From JAGMCF01 sp964398885 (GTDB taxonomy: Bacteria > Cloacimonadota > Cloacimonadia > JGIOTU-2), in the NCBI GenBank assembly GCA_964398885.1, contig CAYNOU010000018.1, positions 1-42,016 of the forward strand: a stretch of DNA of 42,016 nucleotides. The letters run 5' to 3'. Positions 25,601 to 33,002 of the stretch are shown here, in pieces. Each line of letters begins with the position of its first letter. Position 1 is the stretch's first letter. The notes under the pieces are model-generated. The model made no database searches and was not told where the DNA came from. It worked only from the letters and a program-made list of their open reading frames with translations. Made by a program: the position numbers and the translations under genes.

Positions 25601-27049
25601 CCCTAATTTGTAATAAGCTGAAATTCCAATTTTTAGTGCTATTTCCTGCAAATCATCGCGAAGGCAAATTGAAGTTGTAGTTGCAGAAACACCCTTTTTT
25701 GCTCTTCCATAAATATAGCCATCTCCTTTTAGATAATATTCAAGCAAGACTTCTAACAGTTCTTTTGAAAGAGATTTTATATCTGAAGGGATAAATTTAT
25801 CAGAACTTTTACCAAATTGTCTAAGATAATGGAATAATTGAAAGTTTCTTATTCTAATAGTATAATTATTTTGATAAACATTATAACCAAAGTTTTGAAG
25901 AATCTGCTTCATTTCCAAAAGTAAAATCTTATTTCGGTTGCTTAAACAAATATTATAATCACCATTTTTCCAATGTGTTGTCCATCCTTCTGCTATCCAG
26001 AATCCAAAGAATTTTAACCAGGACTTCATAGGGAGTTTCTTTTCTTTCTTGACCCGAAATCCCGAATAATACCGACTTCCATGCTTTATTTTAACAGCAG
26101 GCAGCGTAAAATATTTCTCATTTTCACCAGTCCAAAAACCATCTTTTTTAAATTGCTTTGATTTATTAAATAAAAATTTGGCTTCTTTTAGGGAAAAAGG
26201 TTTGGGATTACGAAAATCGCAGGTACTAACCAAAAGTTTGTGATTTGGAGTAACTAATAAATCAACTCTTTTGGTTTTCAACCTATACATTTTTCCTTTA
26301 TATTTGTAAGTAAATATTCCAATTGGATTTTGAAATTCAATTTCATTAGTTTCAAGATTTAATGTGCAAATTTTATCATTATAACTAACTTCAGAAAATT
26401 TTTTCCAACTATTGTCAATCAAAATTTCCGTTTTTTCATCGTAGCACGAAAGCCCGGTTTCCACAGCAAAAATGTGCTTATCCAAATCACCATAACATTC
26501 TGAGATAGAGTTAAATCCAGATTTGGAACCAAGTGCAGAAAACCAGGGCGTCCAGATATGTGCCGGGACTAAAAAAGCCTCATCAGAGCATTCAAGCACA
26601 ATTTCCAGCAAATCTCTAGAATCCAATCCTAAAATAGGTCTACCATCAGAAGTGATATTTCCTATTTTGGATAATTTTTGCTGGATTTTTTCTGCAGTTG
26701 TAAAATTAGTAGCAAAGATCAGATTGTGGACTTTGCGTACCTTTCCATATTTTTTATAGATATTGCTTATCTCTGCTGTGAGAAGAAATCTTATTCCGTT
26801 TTTGCAAGATGGAAAAACCTGAAGACTGTTATCTTGCTTAAATTCATCTTTCAATTTGAATAGTCCCTGTTCAATAGGTTGGAGTTTTTCTTTCAGTTCT
26901 TTCAGCCAGCCGGGATGGGTAAAGTCGCCTGTGCCAATAACTTTTATTCCTTTAACCTGTGCCCAGTAGTTGAGATATTCAGGAGTGAGTCTTTTACTCG
27001 TTGCCCGTGAATAATGTGAATGGATATGGAAGTCTGCGATAAATTTCAT
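22694..27049 (-). CDS. PHP-domain / UvrD-type helicase fusion with intein
   Basis: A 1451-residue precursor. The PHP phosphoesterase domain (MKFIADFHIHSHYSRATS, GTGDFTHPGW, VPAHIWTPWFSALGSKSGF, SNSDAHSPEKLG) is split by an intein after AVETGLS. A zinc ribbon (HRKCGIRWDP ... CPVCGKK) and a helix-hairpin-helix-like part follow. Then comes a superfamily 1 helicase: Walker A AGPGTGKTRT (about residue 864), WILVDEYQDIN (about 1050), NQAIYGFRGAD, SYRC, MTLHAAKGLEF (about 1344) and FYVGMTRAK. Likely a DNA-repair helicase-nuclease. ATG 27049 is chosen over a GTG at 27061 that lies in a repeat. A CCCGAG...ATCGGG palindrome (24076-24092) is read in frame as SVPDLLGDK. Confidence 0.94.
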   Translation of the reverse strand: MKFIADFHIHSHYSRATSKRLTPEYLNYWAQVKGIKVIGTGDFTHPGWLKELKEKLQPIEQGLFKLKDEFKQDNSLQVFPSCKNGIRFLLTAEISNIYKKYGKVRKVHNLIFATNFTTAEKIQQKLSKIGNITSDGRPILGLDSRDLLEIVLECSDEAFLVPAHIWTPWFSALGSKSGFNSISECYGDLDKHIFAVETGLSCYDEKTEILIDNSWKKFSEVSYNDKICTLNLETNEIEFQNPIGIFTYKYKGKMYRLKTKRVDLLVTPNHKLLVSTCDFRNPKPFSLKEAKFLFNKSKQFKKDGFWTGENEKYFTLPAVKIKHGSRYYSGFRVKKEKKLPMKSWLKFFGFWIAEGWTTHWKNGDYNICLSNRNKILLLEMKQILQNFGYNVYQNNYTIRIRNFQLFHYLRQFGKSSDKFIPSDIKSLSKELLEVLLEYYLKGDGYIYGRAKKGVSATTTSICLRDDLQEIALKIGISAYYKLGRRKGTPITSLGPYKLKHDAWQVYFIRKNRYTVLPSTIKKYNYVESWVDFNGSVFSVAVPNHVVYIRRNGIPVWCGNSDPPMNWMCSFLDRYTLISNSDAHSPEKLGREANLFDTELSYNSIKEAMKTGNPKNFLCTIEFFPQEGKYHYDGHRKCGIRWDPLKTLKHNGICPVCGKKVTIGVMNRVVQLADRDDLTEKKNKLPFHSLVPLKEILSEILETGPQSMRVRKAYNSLLKKDGSEFELLLNLPIEEIKKVGNEVLAEAIRRMRNGEVSIKEGFDGEFGQIKVFQENEKREISPQKALFKDLIQKRDKKKQRRVLINFDLQEYRRLREVSAHQEMVKEKTEEAYLFQPKINILNELNPEQQKAVEHFKGPALIIAGPGTGKTRTLTYRIASLIQNKRINPENILAVTFTNKAANQMKERLKTLLNNKSILSKLYISTFHAFGLSILKEYCEKFGRDEHFSIFDEEDKKQILSEKIGCEKKQISYVSDKITSFKQNLQSVPDLLGDKIADKDLKEIFTKYEQILKEENAFDIDDLIYYPVRLFTDDSQILSIYRKKYQWILVDEYQDINFAQYQMLKKLAPDTDANLCVIGDPNQAIYGFRGADVKFIKRFIDDYPDAKVYRLKKSYRCSDCILQASSQVIQTELPKKESMLEGLQKGVKIKIVENSTDKSEAEFVARTIEKMMGGLRFFSIDSQITGGEKESEIETLSDFAVLCRISRQMKQLEKAFNDHSIPYQKVGDVPFFKQKPIKSIIDFLKLSINPKNLFLKNRLQKNNKISSLELENYCESIKGKSVKNAIKDTIDKYFSEQKSENEVLINRGKKLLDFANDFDDNLEEFIKFAVLGTGVDTYRPNIENVTLMTLHAAKGLEFKCVFIIGCEDGLLPYSLFDDQKSDFNEECRLFYVGMTRAKQFLFLSHAKKRFLFGKEFHLEKSPYLSNIEKELIELSKSEYKKRKRKDDGQTNLF
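24076..24092. repeat. Palindrome inside the helicase gene
   Basis: CCCCGAGTAAATCGGGG, in frame in an intact gene, in a surface segment between helicase motifs. Confidence 0.8.
25373..26446 (-). other. Intein with LAGLIDADG endonuclease in the PHP domain
   Basis: 358 residues starting with Cys (CYDEKTEILIDNSWKKFSEV, block A). LVTPNHKLLVST is block B with its TxxH-type histidine. Two LAGLIDADG-like helices, FFGFWIAEGW and LLEYYLKGDGY, mark a homing endonuclease. FSVAVPNHVVYIRRNG is block F, and it ends WCGN before Ser, the first C-extein residue. The usual penultimate His is Gly, a variant known in other inteins. Joining the flanks gives AVETGLS-SDPPMNW, the uninterrupted family sequence, so the boundary is firm. 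Confidence 0.93.
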
Positions 27050-27055
27050 CTTTTT

Positions 27056-27110
27056 TGCCACGGATTAACACGGATTTATACGAATTTTTTAGCCACGAAG
27101 GGCGCGAAGA
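27056..27110 (-). repeat. Two GTG-periodic leader repeats before the PHP-UvrD gene
   Basis: On the minus strand TTCGTGTTTCTTCGCGCCC-TTCGTGGC and then TTCGTATAAATCCGTG-TTAATCCGTGGC, the second ending 8 bases before the ATG at 27049. Confidence 0.6.
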
Positions 27111-27136
27111 AACACGAAGATTTGAAAACTGAATAT

Positions 27137-27275
27137 TCAAATTTTTCTAAGTTCATCAACTGATCCAATGATATGAATGATTTTGGATTTTAGCACATCC
27201 TCAACAAAACCATCTTTTTTGATTAGTTTTTTACGAAATTCTTTTTCAGTAAAATAAACATAATTATATTGCAGT
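27137..27275 (-). pseudogene. Unrecognised gene remnant
   Basis: An open stretch on the minus strand reads YVYFTEKEFRKKLIKKDGFV and on to IIHIIGSVDELRKI before a stop at 27137, a plausible protein C-terminus. It has no start codon; a stop lies just upstream beside a palindrome. Possibly the end of a small nucleotidyltransferase or toxin-antitoxin gene, but this is a guess. Confidence 0.35.
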
Positions 27276-27311
27276 AATATTTACTGCATAAGCAGTAGAA
27301 TTTACTGCAAT
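27268..27311. repeat. Nested GCAGTAA palindrome
   Basis: ATTGCAGTAA (27268-27277) pairs with TTACTGCAAT (27302-27311), and inside it GCAGTA occurs again in both orientations: four half-sites in 44 bases. It could be an operator or a small repeat. Confidence 0.6.
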
Positions 27312-27404
27312 GGCTGAAATTTATTTCCCAAGTGGCAACTATGTAACTATAAGGTAAGGATACTCACAAATTAACAGATGACATTCAACCAAAATCTACA
27401 TTAG

Positions 27405-27487
27405 GTATAACGGAATCGGGCTATGCGAAGTCCTGCGGAGCAGGATTTTGGCGAAGCGTAGCGAAGCCGTATAGCCCGTGTTATATG
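27405..27487 (-). other. Integron attC site (minus orientation)
   Basis: On the minus strand: CATATAAC core, spacer A, arm CGGGCTATACG, a loop with two small hairpins, arm CGCATAGCCCG, spacer ATTCC, core GTTATAC. The one-base spacer after the left core and five-base spacer before the right core match the three attC sites at 37253-41930, which sets the orientation. Confidence 0.75.
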
Positions 27488-28192
27488 ACTCGCTAGAGCA
27501 AAGGAGCGACGATAGGAGCGACCGCAGAGTTCCGAGCCCCGCATCGTGATTTACACATTTTTCTTTTTTAATTTTTTTAGAAATTGTTCAGCTTTTTTCT
27601 TAGTGGCGTTCCGATTATTTTTAGTTTGTCGTTCAACAAATTCAATAACTACTTTTTTATTTTCTAACTGATTGAAATATAAGCCTATTGCTAATATAAC
27701 TTTCCCAATAGCAATATTGCGACATTCACCTGTGTCATAGTTGTAATGCTCGACTTTCAAAAGTTCATTGGTGATTATTTTTTTATATTCAGGTTTGGTT
27801 AAAGCTATATTTCCCAAGGTTGTAATGGTATGATTAGCAGTAATCATTTTACCAGCATTTAACAAACTGAATAGTTTATCCATCAGTTTATCAACTCTTT
27901 TTCCTTTATCTACTTTGGACAAAAATCCGATTATGTCAATTGCTGTCCATTTGAGAACGTTGTTTTCGCTCCTCATAAGCTCTACAAAAAAATCAATATG
28001 GGGATAAAGCTCGGCAGGATTATCCTTTGCCATAGCTAAAAGATTTTTTGCGCAACCATATTTTATTTTTGAGTCATTAGATGATAAGTCCTTGAAATTT
28101 ATCATATTTTTATCACCTCCTTACTTTATTTAAATTAAATTTGAATATATATAAAATTTTCTCTAAAAGCGTGGTTCGGAATTTCATATAAC
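27480..28192 (-). mobile_element. Lone integron-type gene cassette
   Basis: Minus strand: it begins at the core GTTATATG (28192-28185), carries the HEAT-like gene and ends in the attC whose right core is CATATAAC (27487-27480). The two cores are exact complements over 8 bases, as expected of a cassette inserted by an integron integrase. No integrase lies beside it. Confidence 0.72.
27551..28105 (-). CDS. HEAT-repeat-like protein in an integron cassette
   Basis: 184 residues, all-helical by pattern, with roughly 40-residue periodicity: SSNDSKIKYGCAKNLLAMAK, HIDFFVELMRSENNVLKWTA, NHTITTLGNIALTKPEYKKI, CRNIAIGKVILAIGLYFNQL, ending in a lysine-rich tail. This suits a HEAT or ARM-like scaffold that binds protein or nucleic acid. 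AAGGAGGTG 8 bases before the ATG is a strong ribosome site, typical of cassettes read without their own promoter. No closer family recognised. Confidence 0.72.
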   Translation of the reverse strand: MINFKDLSSNDSKIKYGCAKNLLAMAKDNPAELYPHIDFFVELMRSENNVLKWTAIDIIGFLSKVDKGKRVDKLMDKLFSLLNAGKMITANHTITTLGNIALTKPEYKKIITNELLKVEHYNYDTGECRNIAIGKVILAIGLYFNQLENKKVVIEFVERQTKNNRNATKKKAEQFLKKLKKKNV

Positions 28193-28256
28193 TATCTTTT
28201 GAAAATTCTTTGTCAAAGAATTCATTTTATTCCTAATCGGTCTCGGCCAGTCTTGG

Positions 28257-28274
28257 CTCCCGATAAATCGGGAG
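28257..28274. repeat. CTCCCGATAAATCGGGAG palindrome
   Basis: Tip of a larger hairpin-rich stretch (28235-28292) at the 3' end of the broken methyltransferase. The gap 28106-28301 otherwise holds the left core of the lone cassette (28185-28192) and the ribosome site of the HEAT-like gene. Confidence 0.8.
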
Positions 28275-28301
28275 ACAGGCGCCCAGACGGACAAGTTACA
28301 T

Positions 28302-29040
28302 CTATTCTTGTTTTTTCTCAATAACAGCAATATAATTTACATCACCTAAATGTTTCTCTATTATCCGATAAGGTGTCCCTGCAAGAACTAGACTCATATC
28401 TTCAGGAGGAATAAAGCAGTATTCAAACCAATCATCGTAGAATTTATCAGTTTCAAATCTTAACTTAAGATTCCCAGGATAATCTCCTTTCTCTCTCTTA
28501 AACTTATGATAGTCTAAATGAACTTTCCTATCAGTATTGAAAAAGATTAGGCTGGTATAAATAACTTTTCCATCATCTGGTGGGTTCATCAAGGAGAATA
28601 GTCTATCCAAAAATTTGGGAATATTTTCTACTCTTTCTGCCAAACCTATATTATTTCCATACAATAAGACAGTTTCAAATTTAGGTTCTGATTGAAAATC
28701 CCAGATGGAGCCAAGAACTGCATCTTGCATCCCAAGATTTTTAGCAATTGAAATTGCTTCCTTGCTAATATCTATGCAAACAACTTTATGGCCTAATTTC
28801 TGAAAGTATTTAGCAACCCTTCCTGCTCCACATCCAACATCAAGTATTGGGCTTTTTATATACTTACTATATATTGGGTTTAAATAATAACTCTTTTTCT
28901 GTATTTAGTTCAAAATATAAATTCAAATCAGTTTCTTCAATACTACCATCGTCTCTACGAATATAGCATTTTTCCGGTTTATTATGAAAATACTTTTCTA
29001 ATAGATATCCATACAGGTCTTGTTTATATTTTTTCTTCAT
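28302..29040 (-). pseudogene. SAM-dependent methyltransferase, frameshifted once
   Basis: The first part, MKKKYKQDLYGYLLEKYFHN to ELLFKPNI, runs to TAG near 28873. One base further on, a second frame continues YSKYIKSPILDVGCGAGRVA (motif I), HKVVCIDISKEAIS and then AVLGSIWDFQSE, FETVLLYGNNIGL, DRLFSLMNPPDDGKVIY to the stop at 28302. A single +1 shift in the AAACCCAATATATAG region restores a full methyltransferase of about 245 residues. GGAGATGTAACT precedes the start, two bases after the stop of the upstream membrane-protein gene. Genuine mutation or sequencing error cannot be told apart here. Confidence 0.82.
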
Positions 29041-29042
29041 AG

Positions 29043-29684
29043 TTACATCTCCACAAAATAAGCCAGTGAGCCCAGTATCACTAATATTGAGCCAGTTAGC
29101 ATTTTTTCATGATGCTCCAAGAAATGCCACTTTATTTTTTCTATCCCTTTGCTACCCAAATATACTAAAATAAGAGTACCAAGAACGCTGACAATTAAAT
29201 ATACAATTGAGACCGCACCAATGCCGAGCCATCCACGAGTTCCAGCAATAAAGTAGTATGCCTCAAGTTCAATGCAGGGTGAAAGAAACATTGCAATACT
29301 TAATGAAAGTATTATAGCACTTCTTGATTTCCTGTTATTTGAATCAATTCCTATATGAGTATGACTGTGATAGTGATGTGCTCTCTTTATGTCTAAAAAT
29401 AAATAGATAACCCCCATACCAAGCAAAATAAGCGGAGCAGCAAATCTTGCTATGGTCTCGTGAGTTGCAGAAAGTTTGTATCCAATTATGCCAACAACGA
29501 CTCCAACTAAAATAGTGCTAACCGTATGAGCAAAAGCAGTAATAGATGCAGCTCCCAGAGTTTCTCCACGAGACCAATTCTCTGCTTTATTGATTGCAAC
29601 CAATGGAAGCCAGTGGTTAGGAATAGAAACATGTATTGCACTTAGCACGAAACTGCCAATGATTAACTGAATTAGATTTTGCAT
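29043..29684 (-). CDS. Polytopic membrane protein, NicO/UreH-like
   Basis: 213 residues with about six hydrophobic helices (SFVLSAIHVSI, ASITAFAHTVSTILVGVVVG, PLILLGMGVIYLF, IILSLSIAMFLSPCIELEAY, VSIVYLIVSVLGTLILVYLG, GSILVILGSLAYF). A histidine-rich loop HHYHSHTHIG in the middle and AIHVSIPNHW near the start suggest transition-metal binding, as in nickel/cobalt NicO or UreH-type transporters. The substrate is not established. It sits between lptG and the broken methyltransferase on the same strand. Confidence 0.6.
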   Translation of the reverse strand: MQNLIQLIIGSFVLSAIHVSIPNHWLPLVAINKAENWSRGETLGAASITAFAHTVSTILVGVVVGIIGYKLSATHETIARFAAPLILLGMGVIYLFLDIKRAHHYHSHTHIGIDSNNRKSRSAIILSLSIAMFLSPCIELEAYYFIAGTRGWLGIGAVSIVYLIVSVLGTLILVYLGSKGIEKIKWHFLEHHEKMLTGSILVILGSLAYFVEM

Positions 29685-29712
29685 TTTTTGTCTCTTTTAA
29701 TAGATATAAACT

Positions 29713-30816
29713 TCATTTTCCAGCTTGTACCACACCTACAATCCCAATTGTGCCAAAAACAATATTCGCAAACCATGCTGCAAGAAATGGAGAGATAATT
29801 TCATTATATCCCAAACTTTGTCCCAATCGTACAGAAGAAAGGTAAAGAAAGCAGACAGCAATTCCAATCACAAACCCAATACCACGAGATTTTCCACGAG
29901 TTGATATTGTGGAAATTGGAATGCAGAAAAGTAAAATTATTAGATTCACAAAAGGGAAGGCAATTTTAATATTTAATTCTACTAATTCCTTTTGATGCTT
30001 TTCGCCTATTCTTTGCAGACGGGTGATATATTCTCGCAGTTCGAAGAAGTTCATCTCCATTGGGTCTTTACTACTTTTTACTAAATCTGAAGGCTGAATT
30101 GCAATGTTTGGAATTATCTTGCTGATAAAATGTTCACAATCAGTTAGTTTCCCTTTTGAAAATTTTCTTATATAGCCATTGTGGAATATCAAATCTCGCT
30201 CGGAATCGCGTTGATTATCCCTCCATAAAGCATATTCGGAAGTGATTTTACTGACAATTTCATTGTTATCATTAAATTCTGAAATATCAATATGTTTAAT
30301 TTTGCTCCTATACCCATCCAGAAAACCGATGTAATATAATCTGCCTTCATCATCTTTATATTGAATATTTGAGCGCATTCTGATGTCTTCTTTTGGGCGT
30401 TTGTAAATTTTTACATTTTTGATATATTCGCGTTTTTGCTCAGCGTATGGTAAAACAGTTTCACCCAAAATCATAACAACGATACAAATAAAAAATGCAA
30501 AGGCAAATAACGGTACAGACATACGAGAGATGCTTACTCCAGCGCCTCTAATAGCCGTGATTTCGTTATGTTTATTAAGATATTGCATTAAGAATAGTCC
30601 TGCTAAGATAATAGCTACAGGTGAAGTCAAAACCATAATGTAAGGGATGCGGCAAACGAAGTATAATATCACATCAAAGGTATGAGCATTTCCGCCTAAG
30701 AATTTGTCAAATTTCTCAAAAAATTCAATAATGATAAACACAACAAGAAATGATGAAAAGATAATCAAATACAGTCTTGCAAAACTTTTTAAGATATATT
30801 TATCTAAAATTTTCAT
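29713..30816 (-). CDS. lptG: LPS export permease LptG (YjgP/YjgQ family)
   Basis: Inner-membrane half-permease of the LptB2FG transporter that extracts lipopolysaccharide. 367 residues: three N-terminal helices (MKILDKYILKSFARLYLIIF, PYIMVLTSPVAIILAGLFL, then MSVPLFAFAFFICIVVMIL), a periplasmic beta-jellyroll (about 130-260) and three C-terminal helices (VNLIILLFCIPISTIS, GIGFVIGIAVCFLYLSS, ISPFLAAWFANIVFG). NEITAIRGAGVSI is the LptB-contacting coupling helix. It follows lptF on the minus strand after a 244-base repeat-filled gap. Confidence 0.92.
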   Translation of the reverse strand: MKILDKYILKSFARLYLIIFSSFLVVFIIIEFFEKFDKFLGGNAHTFDVILYFVCRIPYIMVLTSPVAIILAGLFLMQYLNKHNEITAIRGAGVSISRMSVPLFAFAFFICIVVMILGETVLPYAEQKREYIKNVKIYKRPKEDIRMRSNIQYKDDEGRLYYIGFLDGYRSKIKHIDISEFNDNNEIVSKITSEYALWRDNQRDSERDLIFHNGYIRKFSKGKLTDCEHFISKIIPNIAIQPSDLVKSSKDPMEMNFFELREYITRLQRIGEKHQKELVELNIKIAFPFVNLIILLFCIPISTISTRGKSRGIGFVIGIAVCFLYLSSVRLGQSLGYNEIISPFLAAWFANIVFGTIGIVGVVQAGK

Positions 30817-30867
30817 TTTTCGTTACAGAACTAATAATAAACTTTTAATCCATCGGAGTGCGTTGGC

Positions 30868-30956
30868 TGGTTCAGGTTTGTTACCTGAACCATTCGTTTT
30901 TTCTTTTTGCCCCTTTTCATTGCAAACTGTGTGGTTCAAGTTACAAACTTGAACCA
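30868..30956. repeat. Two related hairpins between lptF and lptG
   Basis: TGGTTCAGGT/ACCTGAACCA (30868-30892) and TGGTTCAAGTT/AACTTGAACCA (30932-30956). The outer TGGTTCA is shared and the inner base pairs differ with pairing kept. Farther on lies CCCGATTAAATCGGG (31017-31031). The gap 30817-31060 has no gene. Confidence 0.85.
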
Positions 30957-31060
30957 GCATAAAGTTTGTCATGGAATGGTCAATGACAACACCGGAATGC
31001 GAAAACGAATCCCGCTCCCGATTAAATCGGGTAGGAACTCGTTTCAGCACTCCCGTCTAC

Positions 31061-32371
31061 TCATTTCGCTACTTTTCTGCTCTTAAAGATTTTTGTTATC
31101 TTTTCAAGATGGATAATTCGTCTTTCGCGAACTGAATAGATTACTAAATAGACTCCGAATGCAGTGAAAATAATATTGGAAATCCACATTGCAATAAATG
31201 GAGAAATAATCATCCTGTCTGCTAATTCTTCTCCTGCGTAAAGTGAAATGTAATATACAAGAAATATGAAGGAACTAATTGCAAATCCTTTTCCAATTGT
31301 ATTTGTTCGTGTCATCATACCTATTGGTGCACCAATAAGGATAAATACAAGGCAAGCAAAAGCAATGGAATATTTCTTATGGATTTCCACTGCATACCTG
31401 CTGATTTCTGCATTTAAACTTCTGATACGATGCTGACGAATTTCAATAAGGTTCTTTAGCTTTTTTATTTCTCTTTTTATCTCTTCTTTATCTGAAATCT
31501 TACTTTGTAATTCTATCAACTGTTTTTTATATTTATTTAATTCATTAATTTTAGACTGCCGAGTGTTTTCAAGATTTTCAATTTTAGCCTTCATATCTTT
31601 AGAACTCATCTCTCTATCCCCCCGATGTGCATATCTTGCCGGATTTACTTCAAGTCCTAAATCAGGTATATTAATACGATATTTTTTGAAAACAATTGAT
31701 GAATACTTTTCTGGAGCTTTATTATCAATTTCATGAATCTCCCCATTATATAATGTTGCTGATAATGAATTTCCACCATTTGAGAGCTTTACATTTCCGT
31801 TTTTTGCTGTAATGATGCGAGGGAAATCTCCTGGTTGTCTGTCATAAATTACAATCTGATTAAAGAGTTCGCTTTCTTTATCCTTGCTATGGTAATAGAA
31901 ATTATAGTCTTTTAATTTAGTAAAGAGTCCTGGTTTTAATTCTGATGTGGGCCTCCGAGAGTGAATTTTTACAAGCAGATTTTTTAAAGCGAAATTACTA
32001 TCAGGTAAAATATTGTTATTAAAATGTATCATAAAAAAAGAAAGTAGAATTGCTACAAAGACAACAGGTGCCATCATCCGATAGATATTTATTCCACTTG
32101 CCTTAAATGCAGTGATTTCATTATCAGAAGATAGTCTGCCAAATGCCATAATAGTGCCGACCAAAACTGCCATTGGAATAGATAATGCGAGCATAAATGG
32201 AAGGCTGAGGCCAAAGAGTTTTATCACTGTTAAAAGAGGCAATCTTTTGGTAATAATCAGATTTAGTAAGTCTAAAATCCTATCTAGCAGCATAACGGAA
32301 GTTATGACAGCTACGGAAAGGAAAAATGGGCCTGTATGCTCTTTCAGAATATATTTGGATAAGATTTTCAT
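31061..32371 (-). CDS. lptF: LPS export permease LptF (YjgP/YjgQ family)
   Basis: Partner of LptG. 436 residues: MKILSKYILKEHTGPFFLSV, helices around PFMLALSIPMAVLVGTIMAF and MMAPVVFVAILLSFFMIHF, coupling helix NEITAFKASGINIY, the periplasmic domain, and C-terminal helices (FACLVFILIGAPIGMM, FAISSFIFLVYYISLYAG, IISPFIAMWISNIIF). Between the periplasmic domain and the last helices is a charged coiled coil of about 80 residues (KAKIENLENTRQSKINELNK to IRQHRIRSLNAEI), longer than in E. coli LptF. The ATG at 32371 is preferred; 32383 would begin inside a repeat. F versus G is assigned by gene order. Confidence 0.92.
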   Translation of the reverse strand: MKILSKYILKEHTGPFFLSVAVITSVMLLDRILDLLNLIITKRLPLLTVIKLFGLSLPFMLALSIPMAVLVGTIMAFGRLSSDNEITAFKASGINIYRMMAPVVFVAILLSFFMIHFNNNILPDSNFALKNLLVKIHSRRPTSELKPGLFTKLKDYNFYYHSKDKESELFNQIVIYDRQPGDFPRIITAKNGNVKLSNGGNSLSATLYNGEIHEIDNKAPEKYSSIVFKKYRINIPDLGLEVNPARYAHRGDREMSSKDMKAKIENLENTRQSKINELNKYKKQLIELQSKISDKEEIKREIKKLKNLIEIRQHRIRSLNAEISRYAVEIHKKYSIAFACLVFILIGAPIGMMTRTNTIGKGFAISSFIFLVYYISLYAGEELADRMIISPFIAMWISNIIFTAFGVYLVIYSVRERRIIHLEKITKIFKSRKVAK

Positions 32372-32377
32372 TTCTTG

Positions 32378-32453
32378 ACTCAACCCCTGGCCCCTTCTCT
32401 TAAAAGAGAAGGGGCCAATTCCCTCTCCTTACAGGAGAGGGTCAGGGTGAGGT
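32378..32453. repeat. Dispersed palindromic repeat, copy B
   Basis: ACTCAACCCCTGGCCCC, hairpin CCCCTTCTCTTAAAAGAGAAGGGG, then CCCTCTCC...GGAGAGGG and TCAGGGTGAGG. It is over 90 percent identical to copy C at 32925-33001 by eye. The two stand in direct orientation on either side of the DUF559 gene. Confidence 0.9.
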
Positions 32454-32911
32454 CTTAAATATTTCTTTAATCTGTCAATTACATTATTTAAATTATTTTC
32501 AACATCTTTATTTTTAAATCTAATAACTTTCATTCCTGATTTGTTGATAATTTCGGTTCTTAGTTTACCCCGTTAGATAATATCCTATTAGATAGCAAGC
32601 ATTTTACCCTGTTAGATAGGTTTTGCCGTCTAACAGAGCGAGCTGGACAAGAACATCTAACGGGGTAAATCATAATCTTGTTGTTTTTCATGAATTCCGC
32701 CATCAATTTCAACAACTAATTTACATTCATGACAATAAAAATCTGCAATAAAATGTCGTTTTTGTCCATAGTATTCAAATGAAATTGGATATTGACGATA
32801 GAATTTTTTACTATTGATTTTTCTATTTCTTACAGATTGCCAGAAAATATTCTCTGCTTTTGTGCAGTTTTTCCGAAGATTTCTAGCCGTCTGGATAATT
32901 ATGCTTTTCAT
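32429..32911 (-). pseudogene. DUF559 endonuclease-fold protein, split by a palindromic insert
   Basis: The 5' part reads MKSIIIQTARNLRKNCTKAE, FWQSVRNRKINSKKFYRQYP, FIADFYCHECKLVVEIDGG and HEKQQDYD, the Vsr/PD-(D/E)XK-like DUF559 core. A 106-bp element (32564-32669) interrupts it. The 3' part resumes with LRTEIINKSGMKVIRFKNKD and NLNNVIDRLKKYLR, then PHPDPLL, which is read from repeat copy B. Removing the insert restores the family sequence, so this was an intact gene. DUF559 proteins are presumed nucleases; no function is proven. Confidence 0.88.
32564..32669. mobile_element. 106-bp TTTACCCC-family mini-element inside the DUF559 gene
   Basis: Perfect 15-bp terminal inverted repeats TTTACCCCGTTAGAT / ATCTAACGGGGTAAA. 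A direct sub-copy TTTACCCTGTTAGATA lies at 32605-32620 and a partial inverted one (TCTAACAGAG) near 32629. It interrupts the gene between codons for QDYD and LRTE. Confidence 0.85.
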
Positions 32912-32924
32912 CTCAGATATTTTG

Positions 32925-33001
32925 ACTCAACCCCTGGCCCCTTCTCTTAAAAAGAGAAGGGGAAAATTCCCTCTCCTTACAGGAGAGGGTCAGGGTGAGG
33001 T
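32925..33001. repeat. Dispersed palindromic repeat, copy C
   Basis: ACTCAACCCCTGGCCCC to TCAGGGTGAGGT. It lies between the DUF559 start and the ligA stop and may end ligA transcription. Confidence 0.9.
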
Positions 33002-33002
33002 T

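Noticed and set aside
28873..28890. Programmed frameshift in the methyltransferase
   Set aside because: No slippery heptamer and no downstream stimulatory structure were evident; mutation or sequence error is simpler.
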